Shown: positions 1 to 4,930 of the stretch, piece by piece
How the letters are laid out: each line of letters opens with the position of its first letter
How positions within the stretch are numbered: position 1 is the stretch's first letter
Assembly (NCBI GenBank): GCA_026648125.1
Contig: JAPKGD010000105.1
Span: 1 to 6,545, forward strand
DNA from: Bdellovibrionales bacterium
GTDB lineage: Bacteria > Bdellovibrionota > Bdellovibrionia > Bdellovibrionales > UBA1609
Direction of reading: 5' to 3'
Length of the DNA: 6,545 nucleotides
The notes under the pieces: model-generated
What the model was told of the DNA's origin: nothing
What the model saw: the letters and a program-made list of their open reading frames with translations, nothing else
The model's database searches: none
Made by a program: the position numbers and the translations under genes

Positions 1-325
1 TCTCTGCCGCGATCATCAGTGCCGGCGAAGTTTTGCATTGTTGGCGGATGTGGTGGTATACCCGGTATTTCCTCGAGAAGGTTCTCATTCGGACTGTACC
101 CTCAAAAAATAAAAAGAAGGGGAAGGCGAGTCAGAAACCTTCGTGCATCCTGCACTTTTTCCTAGCGGACTCGGTACTAGCCAATCCTTGGCCGGCACTG
201 AATGACTTCCTTGTTTCCTGCGAAGAAACGTGGCTCCGCTTTTACCATCCTGGTTCACCGACTCTAACTCACCAACCCCCCATCAACCTCAGGCACGTCC
301 ATGTATCCAAGGTCGATGTAAAACA
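1..325. other. Stretch downstream of flgI with no identifiable gene
   Basis: I see no recognisable protein or RNA here. In many flagellar operons flgI is followed by flgJ or a rod-binding protein, but no FlgJ-like sequence is visible. On the minus strand an ATG overlaps the flgI stop (329-327) and opens a 21-codon frame that begins MMFYIDLGYM and stops at 266-264. A second minus frame is open from about 279 to a TGA at 87-85 and has a possible GTG start at 258. That TGA overlaps an ATG at 88-86 whose frame (MRTFSRKYRV...) runs off the left edge. Another minus frame, without a start codon (NENLLEEIPGIPP...), is also open from 101 to the edge. On the plus strand a frame from position 2 ends at TAA 110-112. 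None is strong enough to call as a gene. Confidence 0.5.
143..160 (+). terminator. Possible weak intrinsic terminator, rightward
   Basis: GTGCA (143-147), a TCC loop and TGCAC (151-155) form a perfect 5-bp stem directly followed by five T residues on the plus strand. This has the order of an intrinsic terminator, but the stem is short. It would serve a rightward gene ending near the left edge, for example the frame stopping at 110-112. It would then mark a convergent junction with flgI. It has no T-run in the flgI direction. It may also be chance. Confidence 0.25.
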
Positions 326-1324
326 TCATAAAATTTCCAAATCTCCATGTAATGCGCCCGCAGCTTTGATGCTCTGAAGGATCGTTATCAGATCCCTTGG
401 CGTCACGCCGAGGCGATTCATCGCTTTAACAATATCTCCAACGTTCGCAGCTTCATCGAGGACCATGACGGTTTCACCGTCCTTCTTTTTCGACTCTCCG
501 CCCACTCGGAGCGTGAGATCGCCATGACTGATAGCCACTCGAGAGACTTTCACTCCTTGCCCAATGATTACCGTTCCCGTCTTCTCATTGATCACAACTT
601 TTGCCGTAGTATCTGGATTAATCTCGACTCCCTCAATCAAAGCCACCAACTCAACACCTTTGCCTTCGTAGGAAGCTGGAGAAACTATGTCTACAGTACC
701 TGCATCCAAGGCCGAAGCATACTTACCGGCTAGTTCTCGGTTGATGGTTTTCACAACTCGTGCGGCCGTGGTGAAATCTGGATCATGCAAAGTGAGACGA
801 AACATCTTTCGGGACGCAAAATCTTGACCGATATCTTTTTCAATCATTGCTCCATTGGGGAGTCGAGCCACGGTCTCATGCACACCCGTTTGACTATAAC
901 CTACCAAAAGAGAACCCTGCGCCACCGCGTAGATCTGCTGATCACCTGCCCGCAAAGGAGTTTGAATGAGGGTTCCACCTTTAAGGCTTGATGCATCTCC
1001 CAACGCGCTTACCGTCACATCCAACTTATTTCCAGCTCTTGCAAATGGAGGCAGCGACGCCGTTACAATGACAGCTGCTACATTTTTAGATGATACGTCT
1101 TTTCCATTCACCTTCATTCCCAGGCGATCCAACATGCGTTCAATGCTTTTTGAGGTGAATTCTGACTTGCTGTCACCAGTTCCGTTGAGTCCAACTACAA
1201 CGCCATAGCCCACAAGCTGATTGGATCGCACACCGCGAATGTTCGATATATCCTTGAGCCGAGCCGCTGAGGCAGATCCAGCAAAAACCATCAGACTAAC
1301 AAGAATCAATCGGCCGAGACTCAT
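326..1324 (-). CDS. flgI: Flagellar P-ring protein FlgI
   Basis: FlgI subunits assemble into the P-ring around the rod in the periplasm at the peptidoglycan layer, helped by FlgA. The 332-residue product starts with a Sec signal peptide (hydrophobic residues about 6-18, cleavage expected after A20 in SASA|ARLKD). The family's N-terminal block follows at once: RLKDISNIRGVRSNQLVGYG, then VVGLNGTGDS (about 43-52). The middle carries ASLPPFARAGNKLDVTVSALG (89-109) and GGTLIQTPL (116-124). The C-terminus has the usual VTPRDLITILQSIKAAGAL block (308-326). Enteric FlgI is about 365 residues. The difference lies mainly after HGDLTLRV (267-274), where a usual loop of some 25-30 residues is missing. 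There is no cysteine. The start ATG overlaps the flgH stop as ATGA, with AAAGGA about 9 nt upstream. It is the last recognised gene of the operon. The family assignment is secure. Confidence 0.97.
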   Translation of the reverse strand: MSLGRLILVSLMVFAGSASAARLKDISNIRGVRSNQLVGYGVVVGLNGTGDSKSEFTSKSIERMLDRLGMKVNGKDVSSKNVAAVIVTASLPPFARAGNKLDVTVSALGDASSLKGGTLIQTPLRAGDQQIYAVAQGSLLVGYSQTGVHETVARLPNGAMIEKDIGQDFASRKMFRLTLHDPDFTTAARVVKTINRELAGKYASALDAGTVDIVSPASYEGKGVELVALIEGVEINPDTTAKVVINEKTGTVIIGQGVKVSRVAISHGDLTLRVGGESKKKDGETVMVLDEAANVGDIVKAMNRLGVTPRDLITILQSIKAAGALHGDLEIL

Positions 1325-2100
1325 ATGTCCTGATCCTTTCTTCGTACGCTCACGATATCGAACTTTGGATCTAACAATCGACTCGCTTGTATTCCGTCCT
1401 CGTTAAAGTCCTCAGAGCGAACGATGCCAGTTACGATCACTTTATATTCACGCGAACCGATCATGAACGGCTGAGTACCTTTGACCCGATAATTGCCATC
1501 GCTCATTCGTTCGACAATACGAGTGGGAACATTTCGCACATTGAAGTCCGGCTTATCACTGGCGGCCGCGGCAGCTAGCTGATTTGCCCGCTCTTCTTTT
1601 GCCTTTTGGGCCGCCTCTTGTTCTTTATCAGGCTCTGCGCCCGCTTTTGCCTTTGCATTCTTCGAGTTTTCCTCACTCGCCGGCGCTCTCATGCGTGCCT
1701 GACGCTCTTCGAATCGAGCCCAAAGGCGCTTGATCACGTCAACTTTGGCCTCAAGCTGCTCGCGCGGCTCACCCTCAATTTGTACAGCGATGGGATCGCC
1801 GACCATTCGCACTGTATTCTGCGCGAATAAATAAGCCCCCTGACCTTCCATAACCCAAAGCGAGCCCGTTCCAGCGTCAAGTTGGGCCTCATCTTCTAGA
1901 GATTGCTTAGTGACACGCCGATACTGTCGTCGAGCCCCTGAATAAACGTTGGAGCTATCCGAATATTTGACTCCTGAAGTTTTTCGCGCCACCGGCGCTT
2001 CACTTGATTTACCGCCCATAAAGGCTTTCAGTTTTTTTCCAAAGCTCGAACAGCCCGTCATCGAAACAGCTAAAACAAGATAAATCGCTAAGAGTCTCAT
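1321..2100 (-). CDS. flgH: Flagellar L-ring lipoprotein FlgH
   Basis: FlgH forms the L-ring in the outer membrane that surrounds the distal rod. The 259-residue product has a lipoprotein signal: a hydrophobic stretch and lipobox SMTG-C with the lipidated cysteine at C17. GSLW (79-82) and MVGDPIAVQIEGE (99-111) match the family's GSLF and VGD-hydrophobic block. The C-terminal part REYKVIVTGIVRSEDFNED (217-235) matches the 'v.GiVRpeDI..dN' signature, followed by a degraded version of the 'ADARI' segment (LLDPKFDIV, 242-250). Residues about 111-182 are rich in K, E, A, R and Q and look helical or disordered. They replace the S/T/N-rich block usual in FlgH. The ATG overlaps the flgA stop by ATGA. 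GGGGAGGT lies 9 nt upstream, the strongest ribosome binding site in the operon. The central insert is unusual, but the position between flgA and flgI and both ends of the protein make the assignment firm. Confidence 0.92.
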   Translation of the reverse strand: MRLLAIYLVLAVSMTGCSSFGKKLKAFMGGKSSEAPVARKTSGVKYSDSSNVYSGARRQYRRVTKQSLEDEAQLDAGTGSLWVMEGQGAYLFAQNTVRMVGDPIAVQIEGEPREQLEAKVDVIKRLWARFEERQARMRAPASEENSKNAKAKAGAEPDKEQEAAQKAKEERANQLAAAAASDKPDFNVRNVPTRIVERMSDGNYRVKGTQPFMIGSREYKVIVTGIVRSEDFNEDGIQASRLLDPKFDIVSVRRKDQDI

Positions 2101-3038
2101 TGAATTTTGACCTCCCCGCGCCCCGTGACGACGGCGGATACAATTTGATTGCTCTGGGGGTTGCGAATCTTCACCGTATCACCAATCACACCATCCTGCT
2201 CGGCAACTCCCATGAGCACGACTTCCCAAGACTCCTCACCCACGCTCATTTTTACCTGATCACCCCTCCTCAACGCCTTTTCTAGCTCCAAGTTTCCAAC
2301 AAAAAGAATTTCGTTGGCCGGCACAGCCTGGCGAATCTTTCGGCCCACGAGCTGATTTTCATCCGGAATGGAATCTCGGGCAAACGTCACATCCCGCTCC
2401 TGAATGGAGTAATCACTCGGTTGAACTCGCTCGCCAAATTGCATTTGCCGAGTCGTAACGGGTGCTGACTTAAAGTGTGCAACACGCCCTCTCAGCCATA
2501 GAGTTTGGGCATTGCTATCACCGTCAATCAATTCTAACGCCAAGTTAAATGAACCTTTTGCAGGCATCGCTGGAAAACGGATTCTCCACTTCGTCGCGAC
2601 CTTCAGTCTTGGCATTTTTGGAAGGCTCAGTTCACTCAATTCTATTCGGCACGCACATTGTCCCTGGCATCTTTCTATGATCTCCATGCGCAATGCAGCC
2701 TCTGAGATCTGCTCTCCCAAATTTTCGACATATATTTTTGAGGGGATAACCACATTAGGTCTGATCGTCATTGAGCTCCACGCCCGGTGGGCCCGCAGAG
2801 CGGCTGAAATGGCCGAACCACTGAATTCGATTTTATCGCCGGCTTGGGGACCTTCCGCTAACTTAATGCTGCCAAGTTGCGTGATTAAACTCTTCTCAAC
2901 TCCGTGAAAGTCCGCAACATCAGAGAGAAATATGGCCTTTGTTTGGGTCAATTGCGTGAGCGGGCGCACGATAATCGTGCTTTCAGCATTCGCCGCCAAA
3001 CTCGCAATTAAAACTGCCAAAGCCCACCACGCTGACAT
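2097..3038 (-). CDS. flgA: Flagellar P-ring assembly chaperone FlgA
   Basis: FlgA is a periplasmic chaperone needed for FlgI to assemble into the P-ring. I take the ATG at 3038 (313 residues), not the TTG three bases before it, because GAGGT at 3048-3044 is spaced correctly for the ATG. The N-terminus is a Sec signal peptide (WWALAVLIASLAANA|E, cleavage after about residue 18). The C-terminal half holds the SAF/FlgA core: RQMQFGERVQPSDYSIQERD (197-216), LVGRKIRQAVPANEIL (230-245), then the terminal domain with LRRGDQVKMSVGEESWEV (256-273), GVIGDTVKIRNPQSNQIV (283-300) and VVTGRGEVKI (302-312). The N-terminal half is divergent, as usual in this family, and contains a CX3CXC cluster (C124, C128, C130). 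The gene begins 3 nt after the flgG stop and overlaps flgH by 4 nt. E. coli FlgA is about 220 residues, so this is a long form. Confidence 0.93.
   Translation of the reverse strand: MSAWWALAVLIASLAANAESTIIVRPLTQLTQTKAIFLSDVADFHGVEKSLITQLGSIKLAEGPQAGDKIEFSGSAISAALRAHRAWSSMTIRPNVVIPSKIYVENLGEQISEAALRMEIIERCQGQCACRIELSELSLPKMPRLKVATKWRIRFPAMPAKGSFNLALELIDGDSNAQTLWLRGRVAHFKSAPVTTRQMQFGERVQPSDYSIQERDVTFARDSIPDENQLVGRKIRQAVPANEILFVGNLELEKALRRGDQVKMSVGEESWEVVLMGVAEQDGVIGDTVKIRNPQSNQIVSAVVTGRGEVKIQ
2110..2115 (-). promoter_or_regulatory. Strong ribosome binding site of flgH, inside flgA
   Basis: GGAGGT, preceded by two more G residues, lies 9 nt before the flgH ATG and within the last codons of flgA. 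It is the best Shine-Dalgarno match in the window, consistent with high demand for L-ring subunits (about 26 per motor in enterics) relative to the FlgA chaperone. Confidence 0.75.
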
Positions 3039-3041
3039 CAA

Positions 3042-3827
3042 TTACCTCAACGCATTGATTGCCTGGAGCATTTGATCCGAGGCCTGAATCACTTTGCTAT
3101 TCGTTTCGTATGAACGCTGGGCCGTAATCATATTCACCATTTCGTCCACAATATTCACATTGCTGGTCTCAAGCTGACCCTGGGCAAGTGAACCAACACC
3201 ATTTTCTCCCGGCACCGATTGCTGCGGAAGTCCGCTACTTCCTGAAGGTAGAAATAAATTTTGTCCCATAGATCGAAGGCCAGCGGGATTGACAAAATTG
3301 ACCAACTGAATTTGACCGATGACTTGAGGAACTGTTTGCAGATCCACCGATATAGCCACCTGACCGTTTCCAGAAATTTCAACTCCGGTTGCATTTGGCG
3401 GAATAACAATCTCTGGCTGGAGAAGATTCCCGTTCTTATCCTGAATTCGTCCATCCGCCCCTTTTTTGAAGGCTCCATCGCGGGTGTATGCAATTTGTCC
3501 ATTGGGGAGCTGCACTGGAAAAAATCCAGCGCCTTGAATTTCAACATCGAGAGCATTCTTAGTTATTTTTGTTGAACCTTGTTCAAAGTCCTTTTGTACG
3601 GCACTCGTTTTTACACCGAGTCCAACCTGCACGCCGGTTGGGGAGGTGGAGTTGGCTCCAGTCGCTGCACCAGGCTCTTTTTCTGTTTGATACATTAAAT
3701 CTTCGAACTCGGCTCGAGACTTTTTAAATCCCACGGTCGAGGCATTCGCCAGATTATTCGCGATGACGTCCATATTCGTTTGCTGCGCCTTCATTCCGGT
3801 AGCAGCTGTATTCAAAGACTTTAACAT
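3042..3827 (-). CDS. flgG: Flagellar distal rod protein FlgG
   Basis: FlgG polymerises into the distal rod that crosses the periplasm inside the P- and L-rings; it is exported by the flagellar type III system and has no Sec signal. With the ATG at 3827 the product is 261 residues, almost the enteric length (260). The N-terminal rod/hook signature is intact: QQTNMDVIANNLANASTVGF (15-34) with ANNLAN at 23-28, then EFEDLMYQ (40-47). The middle has the flagellar hook-basal body domain D1 pattern: VEIQGAGFFPVQLPNG (95-110) and AYTRDGAFKKGADG (113-126). The C-terminal helix LETSNVNIVDEMVNMITAQR (219-238) followed by ETNSKVIQASDQML is the usual export and assembly segment. A GTG one codon upstream is less likely to be the start because AAGGG (3839-3835) is 7 nt from the ATG. 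It is 15 nt downstream of flgF. Confidence 0.97.
   Translation of the reverse strand: MLKSLNTAATGMKAQQTNMDVIANNLANASTVGFKKSRAEFEDLMYQTEKEPGAATGANSTSPTGVQVGLGVKTSAVQKDFEQGSTKITKNALDVEIQGAGFFPVQLPNGQIAYTRDGAFKKGADGRIQDKNGNLLQPEIVIPPNATGVEISGNGQVAISVDLQTVPQVIGQIQLVNFVNPAGLRSMGQNLFLPSGSSGLPQQSVPGENGVGSLAQGQLETSNVNIVDEMVNMITAQRSYETNSKVIQASDQMLQAINALR
3044..3048 (-). promoter_or_regulatory. Ribosome binding site of flgA, inside the end of flgG
   Basis: GAGGT overlaps the last codons and stop of flgG. It is 5 nt from the ATG at 3038 but only 2 nt from the TTG at 3041, so it selects the ATG. Terminating flgG ribosomes would sit on this site, which favours coupling. Confidence 0.7.
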
Positions 3828-3834
3828 CACTCAA

Positions 3835-3839
3835 CCCTT
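3835..3839 (-). promoter_or_regulatory. Ribosome binding site of flgG
   Basis: AAGGG in the 15-nt gap after flgF is 7 nt from the ATG at 3827 and only 4 nt from the alternative GTG at 3830, favouring the ATG. Confidence 0.7.
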
Positions 3840-3842
3840 CCG

Positions 3843-4646
3843 TTAGGTCTTAGGAACATTGTTCACTAATTTTTCATCCAGCTGATCAAAAGCCTTCATT
3901 GCGCGTTGAGCAGTTTCAAAGGCCCGCGACGCGCTAATCATATCCGTCATTTCGTCGACGATATTAACGTTACTCAATTCTACAAAGCCTTGCTGCACAC
4001 TTGTCTCTGTTGCTGGAATAACTGCCTCTTCAAAATTTGGTTTCAACGTGTAACTTGAATTGCCCGACTTCTGAAGGGCATCGAGATTTGCAAATTCAAC
4101 CACCGAAAGACGTCCAGCAAGATTTCCGTTATCGTAGATGTCTCCATTTCTCGAAACGGTAAGATTCTGTCCATCCACAGAAATTCTCCTCTGGGCGGGA
4201 TCTTGGGCTCCATCACGAAGCACAGCAAATCCTTCTTTGGTCACCAGATTTCCGTTTCCATCAATCTTAAACTGGCCATTTCGGGTGTAGCGAACGCCCT
4301 GGGGCGTGAGAACCTCAAAGAATCCCTTTCCGTCGAGCGCCATATCCAAAGTCGATCCGGTTGGGCGAAGTTGGCCTTGCTGAAAATTGGTAAAGGTTCC
4401 CGACGAATCGACGTAGCCTCGATCTCCACCTTGCATGTCATAGAAACTCTCAATCGATGCCGGAACTCTCGGGACCTGAATCACGTCGGGCGGCCGTTCA
4501 AGGGCGGTTACATATTCAGAAAATGTCTGTTGATCTTTTTTAAACGAGGTCGTGTTGGAGTTCGCAATATTGTTAGCGATGGTATCCAGACGTTGGCTCT
4601 GGGCCATGGCTCCACTGAGGGCTGTGAAAATACCTTTGCTACTCAT
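3843..4646 (-). CDS. flgF: Flagellar rod protein FlgF
   Basis: FlgF is a rod subunit of the flagellar basal body, exported by the flagellar type III apparatus. With the ATG at 4646 the product is 267 residues. It has the N-terminal rod signature GIFTALSGAMAQSQRLDTIA (5-24) and ANNIAN (24-29). The longer sequence TFTNFQQGQLRPTGSTLDMA (84-103) matches the 'GpL..TGnpLDlAi.G' motif that separates FlgF and FlgG from hook proteins. GKGFFEVLTPQGVRYTRNG (107-125) follows, with the C-terminal helix ELSNVNIVDEMTDMISASRA (223-242). An in-frame ATG at 4712 would add 22 residues. It is rejected because it lies upstream of the sigma-54 promoter's predicted start of transcription (about 4672), has no ribosome binding site, and the added residues do not fit the family. 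FlgF is distinguished from FlgG by its first place in the operon and by the better FlgG match of the next gene. It is the first gene of the flgF-G-A-H-I unit. Confidence 0.93.
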   Translation of the reverse strand: MSSKGIFTALSGAMAQSQRLDTIANNIANSNTTSFKKDQQTFSEYVTALERPPDVIQVPRVPASIESFYDMQGGDRGYVDSSGTFTNFQQGQLRPTGSTLDMALDGKGFFEVLTPQGVRYTRNGQFKIDGNGNLVTKEGFAVLRDGAQDPAQRRISVDGQNLTVSRNGDIYDNGNLAGRLSVVEFANLDALQKSGNSSYTLKPNFEEAVIPATETSVQQGFVELSNVNIVDEMTDMISASRAFETAQRAMKAFDQLDEKLVNNVPKT

Positions 4647-4653
4647 CTTCCCA

Positions 4654-4657
4654 CCTT
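4654..4657 (-). promoter_or_regulatory. Ribosome binding site of flgF
   Basis: AAGG lies 7 nt before the ATG at 4646, followed by a GTGGG stretch. It decides the flgF start against the upstream in-frame ATG at 4712, which has no such site. Confidence 0.75.
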
Positions 4658-4682
4658 GGTTGAGACCTTCAACAGGAAGTAG

Positions 4683-4698
4683 AGCAAGCGTTGTGCCA
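4683..4698 (-). promoter_or_regulatory. Sigma-54 (RpoN) promoter of the flgFGAHI operon
   Basis: The minus strand reads TGGCAC, five bases (AACGC), then TTGCT. This keeps the -24 GG and -12 GC dinucleotides with exactly ten bases between them, and every conserved position of the two cores (TGGCAC and TTGCW) is met. Transcription should start about 12 bases after the -12 GC, near 4672. That leaves an untranslated leader of about 26 nt carrying the flgF ribosome binding site. Sigma-54 control of rod, ring and hook genes is established in Pseudomonas, Vibrio and Campylobacter, which supports the call. An AAA+ activator would be required. Confidence 0.88.
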
Positions 4699-4851
4699 TT
4701 TAGACTGGACATTCGACGGTCTTACAAGTGGAGCAAGACCTTCGCCGATTTTTTTCCATCACAATCAAGTATTCTGCTTTCTAAGCCGAAGACGGAGAAG
4801 ATTTTCTGTATTTGCAAGACCAGACCAAAGTCCCAGGCTCTTCTCAAGTCC

Positions 4852-4866
4852 GGTCAGCAAACTGAC
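4852..4866. repeat. Inverted repeat GGTCAG-CAAA-CTGAC, possible activator site
   Basis: GTCAG (4853-4857) and CTGAC (4862-4866) form a perfect 5-bp dyad with a 4-bp spacer. It lies about 180-195 bp upstream of the predicted flgF start of transcription, a usual distance for a sigma-54 enhancer. A binding role is inferred from position only. Confidence 0.35.
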
Positions 4867-4881
4867 TGGCCCTGCGAATTA

Positions 4882-4890
4882 TGACGGTCA
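4882..4890. repeat. Palindrome TGAC-G-GTCA, possible operator
   Basis: TGAC and GTCA are perfect complements around one central base. The site shares the half-site GTCA/TGAC with the dyad at 4852-4866, about 26 bp away, so the two may form a pair of binding sites. It is also about 40 bp before the start codon at 4931, so it could act on either gene. Confidence 0.35.
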
Positions 4891-4930
4891 CTCTCGACCG
4901 CGTTGATTTTATAGCGCATACTTAAAAGCA

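Larger units (their letters stand above)
4647..4930. other. Divergent regulatory region between flgF and the lytic transglycosylase gene
   Basis: This 284-bp non-coding region separates the leftward flagellar operon from the rightward genes. Besides the sigma-54 promoter it holds a T7 tract (4749-4755) and an AATCAA motif (4763-4768) that only partly fits an IHF site. It also holds two copies of GCAAGACC (4733-4740, 4814-4821), two copies of GACGGTC (4715-4721, 4883-4889) and the dyads listed separately. For the rightward gene, the only candidate housekeeping promoter is TCGACC (4894-4899), 17 bases, CATACT (4917-4922). It is a weak match that would start transcription almost at the start codon. 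No hairpin with a T-run is seen. Confidence 0.6.

Noticed and set aside
180..192. GCCAA-TCC-TTGGC hairpin
   Set aside because: A 5-bp stem with no T-run on either side; likely chance.
230..250. GG-N10-GC on the minus strand after flgI (TGGTAAAAGCGGAGC)
   Set aside because: Spacing fits sigma-54 but the rest of the consensus is absent (no CAC, and GA in place of TT before GC).
33..377. Plus-strand open frame of 114 codons (TTG start)
   Set aside because: It runs antisense into the end of flgI, has no ribosome binding site and no recognisable motif; about a sixth of it is flgI antisense.
2512..2907. Plus-strand open frame of 131 codons
   Set aside because: Antisense to flgA with no recognisable content.
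3155..3556. Minus-strand open frame of 133 codons inside flgG
   Set aside because: Shifted-frame shadow of flgG; flgG motifs are intact in the other frame.
4203..4682. Plus-strand open frame of 159 codons
   Set aside because: Lies antisense within flgF, whose family motifs are continuous across it; no motif of its own.
4647..4712. Upstream in-frame extension of flgF by 22 codons
   Set aside because: The ATG at 4712 precedes the predicted start of transcription, has no ribosome binding site, and the added residues do not fit FlgF.
4763..4775. IHF-like site AATCAA-N4-TCT
   Set aside because: The 3' TTR part is missing, so the match is partial; kept only as a remark in the intergenic entry.
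4812..4832. Second sigma-54-like site on the minus strand (TTTGG ... TTGCA)
   Set aside because: GG and GC are separated by nine bases, not ten, which sigma-54 does not tolerate well.
4552..4884. Plus-strand open frame crossing the flgF start and intergenic region
   Set aside because: Covers the sigma-54 promoter and flgF start; no ribosome binding site and no family resemblance.
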